64,000 nt of DNA from UBA2136 sp963974105 (GTDB lineage Bacteria; Pseudomonadota; Alphaproteobacteria; UBA2136): NCBI GenBank assembly GCA_963974105.1, contig CAXBBG010000001.1, positions 744,001 to 808,000 of the forward strand. Direction: 5' to 3'. The notes under the pieces are model-generated. The model made no database searches. It was not told the origin of the DNA and saw only the letters and a list, made by a program, of their open reading frames with translations. Positions 26,487 through 35,131 of the stretch are shown one piece after another. The position numbers and the translations under genes were made by a program. How positions within the stretch are numbered: the first letter of the stretch is position 1; the number at the start of each line of letters is the position of its first letter.

Positions 26487-27698
26487 ATGCCTATTACAAT
26501 TAACACAAACATTTCTGCGATGATTTCTCAACGAAACCTCGCGGCTTCTTCTAACCGTAGTGCTTCATCACTTGCTAAACTTAGTTCTGGTTCTCGTGTT
26601 CCAACAGCTAAGGAAGATGCTGCCTCACTAGCGGTTGGTACTGGTTTGAAAATTGACGTAACAGCCCTTAAAGCTGCTCAAGTTAACGCTCAACAAGCTA
26701 CATCTGTACTACAAATTGCCGATGGTGCTTTTGGTCAGATTGGTGACATTCTTAACCGAATGAAATCTCTAGCTACAACAGCTCAATCAGAACAACTTTC
26801 ATCAACTGAGCTTGGTTTTCTTAACCAAGAGTTTGGTCTGTTAAGTAATGAAATTAACCGTATTGCGGGTACAACTCAGTTTAACGGGATTGACCTTTTA
26901 GGTGGTAGTAACTCTATAATTCTAAGTGCTGGTAGCCAAGTCGCATCAACAGGTGCTGGCGATACTGCTGTAGATAACGGTTTTGTTGCTTTTAGCTTTG
27001 ACGATACTAAGGTAGTAAATAATGAAGTTTTTGAAGTATCATTTGATGATAGTACAGGTGTCATGACTGTTGCTTCTCAAGGCGTTAGTGGTGGTGGTGG
27101 TACAGTTTTAGAGGCTCAGTCTATTGCTGTATCTACACCAAGTGCTGGTGAAACTGCTAGCTTTAATTTTTCTGATCTTGGAATAACGATTACTTTAAAT
27201 GATCAGTTTAATAATGGTAACGCTGATATAAATGCTGGTTTTGGTGGCGGTGGTGCTTTTGAAGTTGTAGCTGTTACAGGTACTACAGCAACACAGGCCG
27301 ACTTAGACTTCCAAGTTGGTACAAACGCTGGTGACATCATTAATGTACAAATTGACCTTGGTTCATACCAAGAACTTGTAGGTGCTGGTGTTGCATTGGT
27401 TGGTGTTGACACGCAAGCAAACGCGGCAACTGCAACAGCGCAAGTTGATGCAGCGGTTGATAGTGTAAACAGTGCACGTGCGAACCTTGGTTCGAACATG
27501 AACAAGCTTGAGTTTGCTAACTCTAACCTTTCAGTAACAATTGAAAACACTGAAGCGGCGCGTTCTACACTTATGGACGTTGACGTATCTGCTGAGATTA
27601 CTAAGTTCTCTTCTGAACAAGTGCTAATCCAAGCTGGTGTGTCTATGTTGGCTCAAGCGAACCAACAGCCTTCACTACTATTACGTCTTCTTCAGTAA
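26487..27698 (+). CDS. flagellin (first copy)
   Basis: A 403-residue filament protein. The conserved N-terminal D0/D1 helices (about 1-140) begin MPITINTNISAMISQRNL and include KLSSGSRVPTAKEDAASLAVG and LQIADGAFGQIGDILNRMK. The variable centre (about 145-300) is Gly/Thr/Val-rich, and C-terminal D1/D0 (about 310-403) ends SMLAQANQQPSLLLRLLQ. ATG follows AGGAGAT. It has its own strong terminator and diverges from fliF. It differs clearly from the second flagellin at 39841. Confidence 0.95.
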   Translation: MPITINTNISAMISQRNLAASSNRSASSLAKLSSGSRVPTAKEDAASLAVGTGLKIDVTALKAAQVNAQQATSVLQIADGAFGQIGDILNRMKSLATTAQSEQLSSTELGFLNQEFGLLSNEINRIAGTTQFNGIDLLGGSNSIILSAGSQVASTGAGDTAVDNGFVAFSFDDTKVVNNEVFEVSFDDSTGVMTVASQGVSGGGGTVLEAQSIAVSTPSAGETASFNFSDLGITITLNDQFNNGNADINAGFGGGGAFEVVAVTGTTATQADLDFQVGTNAGDIINVQIDLGSYQELVGAGVALVGVDTQANAATATAQVDAAVDSVNSARANLGSNMNKLEFANSNLSVTIENTEAARSTLMDVDVSAEITKFSSEQVLIQAGVSMLAQANQQPSLLLRLLQ

Positions 27699-27775
27699 CA
27701 GAAGCGTTATAATAAACTTTAGTTAATAATTATAAAAAAATATTATTAGCTTTAGCGATTTCCGATACTCACAAG

Positions 27776-27808
27776 AAAGCCCTTTTCATCGGGGGCTTTC
27801 TTTTTTTA
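27776..27808 (+). terminator. rho-independent terminator of the first flagellin gene
   Basis: AGAAAGCCC pairs with GGGCTTTCT across a short loop and is followed by seven T. Confidence 0.88.
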
Positions 27809-27978
27809 TGCATACGTTAAGTTTTAAGGATAAGTTGAAGGGTAAATAAAAGAAAAAGAGCGTGGGGTTGCCTGTAGCTATCCATGCATTTTAATGTACA
27901 CTAACAACTTTGTTTCTTTCTATTTTACGCTGTGTACCTCTTTGGGCACCCTATGCATATTATAGTTGTATATAAAGT

Positions 27979-28028
27979 GCACCCCCTTAACCCTCATTTT
28001 GCATTCCTAGGGTTAAGGGTGCCTTTTG
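27979..28028 (+). other. terminator-like hairpin of an unidentified transcript
   Basis: The left arm GCACCCCCTTAACCCT (27979-27994) pairs with AGGGTTAAGGGTGC (28009-28022) with a two-base bulge, a 14-base loop, an A-run before and CTTTTGTG after. No ORF lies between it and the flagellin terminator, so it may end a small RNA or attenuate the RTX gene. Confidence 0.5.
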
Positions 28029-28164
28029 TGTTTATGTGTTTGTAATTTGTCAGTAATATTCTTTTTAGATTAATGAACTACTACAAAAGATATAGAACCG
28101 CAATTTTGTGGTTTTGGGTAGTTGGGGCTTATTAGAATAAAAATTTAAGGTAAGGTAATACTTT

Positions 28165-31100
28165 ATGTCAAAAAATAACAAGGGTAATATGGTTGATGTT
28201 CGTCTGAGTAATAAAACAGACAACGAAACGCACGTAAATTCTAAAGACGGTGCGAACCTGCAATCTGGTAAGAATGAAGCTTCAGGCGCTGACCTGAATA
28301 TTTCTGGCGTTTCTTCTGGTGCGCGCGTATCTTCTGACATAGGGGCTGACCATATCAATGTTTCTTTAGACAGTGCTTGGAACTCGATTAAAAATATCGA
28401 AGTTTCTTCAAAACAAGCTAAAGACGTGAATTTAGATAATTTTGTACATACAGACGTTAATTTGCGCGGTAACGGTGACTCTAACGTAAACGTAACAGGT
28501 GCAAAGCGTGGGAACATTCGCACAGGCAATGGCGACGATAACATTTCTGTTGATGCACAAACCAACAATGCAGGTTGGACAAATAATTTTAATATTTACT
28601 CAGGCAAAGGTGACGACGTTTTAACATTAAATGGTGACAAGGGCATTACCACTTTTAATGTGCGTACAGGTTATGGTAATGACGAAATTACAATGGTGGG
28701 TGACGATTATTCAGCAGTGCGTGCGCATTTAGGTATGGGCGATGACCATTTTACAGGTGGTAGCGGTGCAGACAAAGTACATGGTGGTCACGGTAATGAT
28801 ATTATTCGTACAGGCAGCGGTAATGATATTCTACATGCAGGTATTGGTGACGATATTTTAGATGGTGGTGCAGGTGTAGATATTATTCGTGCAGGTAAGG
28901 GCGATGATACAATTGTTTTTGATGGCGATGATAAAATTATTGATGGTGGTAAAGGGGATGATACCCTTGTTGTAGACGGCCATTTAGATGTGAGTGCTGA
29001 AAAAATTAAAAGCATTGAGCGTATTGAAATGCGAGATGATGCGGGTGACGATTCTGTTGATATTGATATGACAGATGCACGTAAAATGTCAGAAACAGAT
29101 ATTGTTAAGCTAACAGGTGATGCTGGGGATAGTGTAAATGCCTTTGAATATGAAGCGCAATTAGACGATGTGACAGATAATGGTGTGACATATTCTGTTT
29201 TTGAAGGCTCAAAAGGTGAACAAATTTGGGTTCAGCATGGTATGAGCATGGGCGATGAAGTTGTTGGTGCGCCAGATGTTCCAGAAGAGCCTGTTGAGAT
29301 TGGTGAAAGTGTTCTTTTAGGTACAAAGTCAGAGTCGGGTTCAATGTTGGACTGGGGGACATTAAATGAAAATGGTAGTGTAAGTTTTGATAAAAATGGC
29401 ATTACAGGGACAGTTGAAGCTTTTAATAAGCACGGCGATGATGCTGATGTAAGTTACACGGTAGGTGGGTCCGGCGGTGGTAGAAATGACTTTGGTATTG
29501 GTGTGAATGGTGGCGGTTCTAGCGAAATTGATTTAAATGAATCGATTGCTGTAAGCTTTGATTCAAGTATGTCCAGTGCTCGTGTTGGTTTTGATAGTCT
29601 GTTTGGTAACTTTAACGACGGTAGTAAGCCAAATGCCCGTGTTGAATGGAAAGCTTATGAAAACGGCGAAGTTGTTGCCTCGGGCGAAATTAAAAATGAC
29701 GCCGCTAATAGCGATGGTGATGGACAACGTGAAACAAACTTTATTGACGTTGAACACAGTTTTGATCGTTTAGAATTTGGAACTGTTTCTCCGACAAGTA
29801 ATATAAATTCTAACTTCATCATTCGATATATTGATGCAGTTGCAGCACCTGTTGCCCCTGTGCCAGAAGAGCCTTTAGATATGGTTTTCTTAAGCGAATC
29901 AGCTTCTTATAAAAGCACGCTTGGTTATTACGTGGTTGATGAAGAAGGTAACATTACAGATGTGCACGTTAACTTCGAAAATGCTTCTTTAAAAGGAAGT
30001 GGCGGGGATCTTATTGGCGGAGAGTCTAGTTCTGCTATTGATGTTCCAGACGGTTCTCATGTTGAATTCTTTATTGTTGCAAATGGTTATACATCAAACA
30101 AAGCTTATGAAAATATAGACCTTAATGAAGGTGAGCTTAAGTTTGTGAATGAGCAGGGCGAACCAGCCAATATTCATGACGCTGAGGTGCCAGAACTTAC
30201 ATTTACATCTGCAGAAGGTGAAACTATTACACTTAAAGGTAATGTTTACCACACAAACAACGAAAACTTAAACGTTGACGGTTTAGATCATGCGCATATT
30301 GAAGTGAGTGAAGACGGTCAAAGCCTTGTGGTTGGTTTTGAAGATCTTAAAGGTTTAGGTGACGCTGACTTTAATGACTCTGTTTTTCAGGTGAATGTCG
30401 GTGAGCGTGATGTGACTGTTGGTGGCGTTGATTTTGGTGACAATACGGATGTACCAGTTGACCCTGTAAATGAGGTGCCTGTTGCTAATGATGATGCGTT
30501 TGCGACAGATGAAGATGTAGCTTTAAACTTTACAGTGAGCGACTTGCTTGTCAATGATAGTGATGTAGATGGTGGTGTGTTAGCCGTAACATCTATTGAT
30601 GCGGTTTCAGCAAATGGTGCTGCGGTTACGTATAACTCTAATACAGGCGAAATTTCATATACGCCAGTTGCCGAATTTAATGGTGAGGACACATTAACAT
30701 ACACCATAAGTGATGGGCAAGGCGGTGAAACAACGGCCACAATTACTGTGACGGTTAATCCAGTTTACGATGCGCCTGTTGCAAGTGATGTGCATGCAAC
30801 GGCAGTTGAAGATGGTGCTGCGGTTGTCTTAGATGGTTCTGTTGTGAACGCTGACGGCGGGCAACTTTTCTATACACTTGCCAGCGCACCAGACGAAGGT
30901 ACTGTTATCAATAATGGAGATGGTACATTTACATTTGATGTAGGTACAGCTTTCCAAGATTTAGATAGCGGTGAAACACGTGATATTAAATTTAGTTACC
31001 AAGTAACTGATATGCAAGGTAACTTTTCAGTTGCGGAGGCGACGGTAACTGTTGCAGGTATTAACGATACGCCTGATGCCCGTGACGTAAACTATGTTGC

Positions 31101-34100
31101 AAACGAAGATACCGTGACGGAAGTAACAAGAAACTTTAACGTGTCTGATGTTGATGGTGAAGCGGTGACAATTACATTGTTGAATCAATTAGACCCGCAA
31201 ACAGAGGGCGTGGTTGTCAATAATGGTGATGGTACGTTTACCTTTACACCAGCCTTAGACGCTTTTGCATATTTAAATGAAGGTGAAGAAGTTACCTTTA
31301 CAGTTGATTATTTAGCCTCAGACGGTGACGCTTCAGATACAGCCTCACTTTCATTCACAGTAACAGGTGTGAATGACCCAACGGTTGTTGAAGAGATTGT
31401 GATTGATGATGTTGTGGATGATGGCGAACCTATTATTATTGATTTAGGTGCGGTTGTGCATGACCCTGACGGTAATGACACGGTAACAATTAGTGTACCA
31501 AACCCACCAAACCCAGAAACAGAAGGTACATTGGTTGACAATGGTGATGATACATTTACGTTTGAACCAGCGCCAGCTCTAGACGAATTAGACGACGGTG
31601 AAACGCAAGAAATTGTGTTTGAATATGAAGTGGTGGATGAAGCTGGAAATGTTGTGACAGAAACTGTGACAATTATTGTTGCAGGTACAAATGATGCTCC
31701 AGTTGCAGAAGATATTCACATTTCTACAACGGAAGATAATTCTGTGTCATCTGTGCTTATTGCTACAGATGTAGACGCAAATGACACGCTTAGTTATAGT
31801 GTTGTTGATGCGCCAAATCCACTTACAGAAGGTACAGTTTCTGTACTTCCTAATGGTCAATTTTCATTTACACCGGCAGAAGCTTTAAATGCCTTGGCTG
31901 TGGGTGAGTCTGTTGAGGTAACCTTTACATATAAAGCGTCAGACGGTGACGCTGAAGATATTGCAGAAGTTACTGTGACAGTAACAGGTGCGAATGATAA
32001 ACCTGTTATTGATGATATTTCAATAACACATCAAGAAGATCAAGCTGCGCAAACAATTGACATTAGCGCATTTATTTCTGACCCAGACAGCGACGACGAT
32101 GCTTCAACGCTTACTTATAGTGTTGCGACAGTCTCAAAAGGAAGCTTAACAGATTTAGGTAACGGTGTTCTAGAATTTGACCCTCAAGGTGATTTTGAAT
32201 ACTTGGGTGTTGGTGACACTGCAAATGTAAATGTTGTCCTACAAGTAACAGACAGTCATGGTGCAACAACTGCTCAAAATATTGTGATACGCGTTACAGG
32301 TGAAAATGATGCACCTGTGGCTGAATTAGCTGCGGTAACTCTAAGTGAAGATGGTAGCGCCAGCTTGCTTATGCCAGTAAGTGATGTTGACGGTGATAGT
32401 TTATCTGTAAGCTTTGTAAACCCTCCATCAACAGATGTTTTAAGCTTTGATATTTCCGGCAAACTTGTGGCTATTACACCAGGGGCAGGTTTGCAGTATT
32501 TAGATGACGGTGAAACGGTAGATATTAATGTAACGTATAATGTGACTGATGGCGCAGAGATTGTTCAAAATGTTTTAACAGTTACGGTTATAGGTTCTAA
32601 TGATGCACCAGTGATCGAGAATGTTACGCATACGATACTTGAGGATGCTGGTAGCATTACTGGTACACTGACAGGGGTTGACTATGAAGGAGATGATATC
32701 ATTTACCTTGTAAATACACCGCCTGTAGATTCAGATGGTTTTGTTACTTTTGATAACGTGAATGACACTTTCACATTTACATTAAATGATAATTTGGATT
32801 CAATGCAGGCGGGTGAAACTAAAGTGATTTCATTCACATATGTAGCGACTGATGGTAAAGATACATCTGCGCCACAAACAATTCAAATTACAGTTGAAGG
32901 TCAAAATGACGCTCCTGTTATTACAAGTGTTTCTGAAGTTGTGGGAGAGGACTCGGGTACATCAATCTTTTCACTTGGTGTCACAGATGTTGATAATTCT
33001 ATGGCGGAGCTTAGTTTTGTGCTTGATGACGCTCCAGAGAATGCAACGGTTATTCTTAATCAAGATGGAACCTTTAGTTTTACACCAGGCAGTGATCTTC
33101 AATCGTTAAATGATGGTGAAACAGCCTTAGTTGAGTTTACTTATACAGTTTCTGATGGTATTTCAAGTGTCACACAGACGGCGACTATAACCGTGCTAGG
33201 AAGTAATGACGAGCCAGTGGTGAATCAGGTATTCTTTGATGCACCATTCCAATCAATTGAGCGTTATGAGTTTGGTTTTGATGTGAATGAAGCATTCTCA
33301 GGTTTATCAAGTGATGCGGTAATAACTTTTACAGATAATAGCGGAAACCCTGCACCGACATGGGTGCAATATAATGCAGCTGAAATGAAGGTTGAAGCTA
33401 AGGCGCCAGCAAATAATTATGGTGAATATAACCTTATTATGCATGTGAATGATGGGGCTTCAATAATTACTCAGGATTTTACACTATTTGTAAACCGTCC
33501 TCTTGAATCATTAGATGTAACCTCTATTATTAACGGTTCAAACGATAATGTGATTACAGGAACAGATGCAAGTGAATTTATATCTGTTAATGATGGCAAT
33601 GATATTGTGAATGCAGGTGCTGGTAATGACACTATTTATGGTGGTTCTGGCGATGATATTCTTAATGGTGGTGACGGTAATGATACTTTCTTATTAACAG
33701 GTCTATCAGATGGAAATGATACGATAAATGGTGGTGACGGCTATGATAAAATTGTATTCCATGAAAGTGGTAATAAGACATATGAACTGAATGGTGACTA
33801 TTCACTAGCGAGCCAATCCATAGAAGAGTTTGTATCTTCAGGGGGGCGCGTGACTATGACGAACGGTACTGAAGATGATGTTATTGATTTGACTGGAATT
33901 ACGTTTGATGGAAACTTCCGTATTTATGGTGGTAACGGTAATGATGTTATGATGGGTTCTGCTGAGGGTGATTATTTAAATGGCGGTGGTGATAATGATA
34001 CTATGTATGGCGCTGAAGGTGATGATCAGATTTATGGATCTACAGGTGACGATCTAATATTCGGTGGCGCAGGGGATGATTATATAGATGCTGGTCCTGG

Positions 34101-34551
34101 TGCTGATAATGTTTATGGCGGTGAAGGTGATGATATTATTCGTTATAATGCAGATGATGTGATTGTTGATGGTGGTGTTGGTGGTTTTGATATTATAAGC
34201 CATAGATCAACAGGTGATATTGACTTTACTTCATTAGCAACTGACTACTCTAATATAGAAGCGATTGATTTAGATTTTAGCAATCGAGCGACTGAAATTG
34301 TGCTTGGTCTTGATGATGTTATTGATATGAAAGATACATCTATTGATACGCTGTACATACTTGGTGATACGGGTGATAACGTGGTAACTGACGGTGACTT
34401 CTCTATTGCAACACGTATTGATGTGGTAGATACAAATGGTGATGGTGTAACGGATACAACATTCCAAGTCTTTGCTTCAGGTTTGCAGAGTGATATTTAC
34501 ATTGGTTTAGAAATTGGTGTAGGTATGAGCATTGATGGTACTATTGTGTAG
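28165..34551 (+). CDS. giant RTX/cadherin-like secreted protein (putative adhesin)
   Basis: A 2128-residue acidic protein without a signal peptide, as expected for type I secretion. In order: an N-terminal polar region; RTX calcium-binding GGxGxD nonapeptides at about residues 118-272; a beta-rich domain at about 380-565; a DUF4114-like domain at about 571-747 ending GLGDADFNDSVFQV; about ten VCBS/cadherin-like domains of 90-100 residues at about 768-1680, each boundary marked by G-x-NDxPV; a cadherin-type (CADG-like) domain at about 1684-1775; and two further RTX blocks at about 1790-1870 and 1916-2000. This layout is typical of large adhesins (BapA/LapA-like). No type I transporter genes are in the window. 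It lies between flagellin and nrdA and has its own terminator. Confidence 0.85.
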   Translation: MSKNNKGNMVDVRLSNKTDNETHVNSKDGANLQSGKNEASGADLNISGVSSGARVSSDIGADHINVSLDSAWNSIKNIEVSSKQAKDVNLDNFVHTDVNLRGNGDSNVNVTGAKRGNIRTGNGDDNISVDAQTNNAGWTNNFNIYSGKGDDVLTLNGDKGITTFNVRTGYGNDEITMVGDDYSAVRAHLGMGDDHFTGGSGADKVHGGHGNDIIRTGSGNDILHAGIGDDILDGGAGVDIIRAGKGDDTIVFDGDDKIIDGGKGDDTLVVDGHLDVSAEKIKSIERIEMRDDAGDDSVDIDMTDARKMSETDIVKLTGDAGDSVNAFEYEAQLDDVTDNGVTYSVFEGSKGEQIWVQHGMSMGDEVVGAPDVPEEPVEIGESVLLGTKSESGSMLDWGTLNENGSVSFDKNGITGTVEAFNKHGDDADVSYTVGGSGGGRNDFGIGVNGGGSSEIDLNESIAVSFDSSMSSARVGFDSLFGNFNDGSKPNARVEWKAYENGEVVASGEIKNDAANSDGDGQRETNFIDVEHSFDRLEFGTVSPTSNINSNFIIRYIDAVAAPVAPVPEEPLDMVFLSESASYKSTLGYYVVDEEGNITDVHVNFENASLKGSGGDLIGGESSSAIDVPDGSHVEFFIVANGYTSNKAYENIDLNEGELKFVNEQGEPANIHDAEVPELTFTSAEGETITLKGNVYHTNNENLNVDGLDHAHIEVSEDGQSLVVGFEDLKGLGDADFNDSVFQVNVGERDVTVGGVDFGDNTDVPVDPVNEVPVANDDAFATDEDVALNFTVSDLLVNDSDVDGGVLAVTSIDAVSANGAAVTYNSNTGEISYTPVAEFNGEDTLTYTISDGQGGETTATITVTVNPVYDAPVASDVHATAVEDGAAVVLDGSVVNADGGQLFYTLASAPDEGTVINNGDGTFTFDVGTAFQDLDSGETRDIKFSYQVTDMQGNFSVAEATVTVAGINDTPDARDVNYVANEDTVTEVTRNFNVSDVDGEAVTITLLNQLDPQTEGVVVNNGDGTFTFTPALDAFAYLNEGEEVTFTVDYLASDGDASDTASLSFTVTGVNDPTVVEEIVIDDVVDDGEPIIIDLGAVVHDPDGNDTVTISVPNPPNPETEGTLVDNGDDTFTFEPAPALDELDDGETQEIVFEYEVVDEAGNVVTETVTIIVAGTNDAPVAEDIHISTTEDNSVSSVLIATDVDANDTLSYSVVDAPNPLTEGTVSVLPNGQFSFTPAEALNALAVGESVEVTFTYKASDGDAEDIAEVTVTVTGANDKPVIDDISITHQEDQAAQTIDISAFISDPDSDDDASTLTYSVATVSKGSLTDLGNGVLEFDPQGDFEYLGVGDTANVNVVLQVTDSHGATTAQNIVIRVTGENDAPVAELAAVTLSEDGSASLLMPVSDVDGDSLSVSFVNPPSTDVLSFDISGKLVAITPGAGLQYLDDGETVDINVTYNVTDGAEIVQNVLTVTVIGSNDAPVIENVTHTILEDAGSITGTLTGVDYEGDDIIYLVNTPPVDSDGFVTFDNVNDTFTFTLNDNLDSMQAGETKVISFTYVATDGKDTSAPQTIQITVEGQNDAPVITSVSEVVGEDSGTSIFSLGVTDVDNSMAELSFVLDDAPENATVILNQDGTFSFTPGSDLQSLNDGETALVEFTYTVSDGISSVTQTATITVLGSNDEPVVNQVFFDAPFQSIERYEFGFDVNEAFSGLSSDAVITFTDNSGNPAPTWVQYNAAEMKVEAKAPANNYGEYNLIMHVNDGASIITQDFTLFVNRPLESLDVTSIINGSNDNVITGTDASEFISVNDGNDIVNAGAGNDTIYGGSGDDILNGGDGNDTFLLTGLSDGNDTINGGDGYDKIVFHESGNKTYELNGDYSLASQSIEEFVSSGGRVTMTNGTEDDVIDLTGITFDGNFRIYGGNGNDVMMGSAEGDYLNGGGDNDTMYGAEGDDQIYGSTGDDLIFGGAGDDYIDAGPGADNVYGGEGDDIIRYNADDVIVDGGVGGFDIISHRSTGDIDFTSLATDYSNIEAIDLDFSNRATEIVLGLDDVIDMKDTSIDTLYILGDTGDNVVTDGDFSIATRIDVVDTNGDGVTDTTFQVFASGLQSDIYIGLEIGVGMSIDGTIV

Positions 34552-34570
34552 TCTGTAAAATACAAATATA

Positions 34571-34601
34571 AAAGCTCTCTTTTTTGGAGGGCTTTTTTTT
34601 A
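34571..34601 (+). terminator. rho-independent terminator of the RTX protein gene
   Basis: AAAGCTCTC and GGAGGGCTTT form the stem (one wobble) around a T-rich loop, followed by eight T, about 20 bases after the stop codon. Confidence 0.78.
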
Positions 34602-35015
34602 TTGAAGATATAAAAATCACTTAACTGCCTAAAAAATGTGCATGTATATAGTGGTGGTTTGTGGTGATAGTATCTATATGTTGTGTCAAAGTGTTTGTCT
34701 ATAAAGTGGTATTTTCTTGAAATATAATGACTTGAGAGCAGTTGCTTATTTGTAGGTTTAAAATGTTTATCACATTATATAGTGTCAATCTTCAAAAACA
34801 CATTTTTTGTGTACGATTTTTGTGTGCATTTTCACCTTTGTTTTTATGATTTTTTTGGTTATACATAAATGACACAGAGGTTTTAAAGTAAGTTTTGTGC
34901 TTAAAACAAGGTTATGGTCTGGTGTTTTTGTTTAGTGCATTGAAATATAAACATTTTTTACAAATCGTACTGTTTAAAAATTAAGCACAGCTACAATATT
35001 ATAACTAGAACTGGC

Positions 35016-35061
35016 AATCTATATGTAGTATCTTGTTATTACATCAATACAATATGTAGAC
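35016..35061 (+). promoter_or_regulatory. candidate NrdR-box pair upstream of nrdAB
   Basis: Two similar sites, CTATATGTAG (35019-35028) and CAATATGTAG (35050-35059), are exactly 31 bp apart, about three helical turns and the usual arrangement of NrdR boxes (consensus near acaCwATATaTwGTgt). They lie 70-115 bases upstream of nrdA. Match to consensus is partial. Confidence 0.38.
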
Positions 35062-35131
35062 GCGGATAAGATCAGGTTTTCTGGCAAAAAATATAATTAA
35101 AGTAATAAAAATTTATAAAGGGGTAGTGGCG

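Larger units (their letters stand above)
27699..28164. other. intergenic stretch with flagellin terminator and a second strong hairpin
   Basis: 466 bp with no convincing gene. It contains the flagellin terminator (27776-27808) and an unexplained terminator-like hairpin at 27979-28028, listed separately. GGTAAGG precedes the next start. Confidence 0.6.
34552..35131. other. long AT-rich leader region upstream of nrdA
   Basis: 580 bp with no gene seen. It starts with the RTX gene terminator and ends with nrdA's Shine-Dalgarno sequence (AAAGGGG). NrdR-box-like sites are listed separately; additional similar AT palindromic sites occur at 34672-34687 and 34772-34787. Confidence 0.55.
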
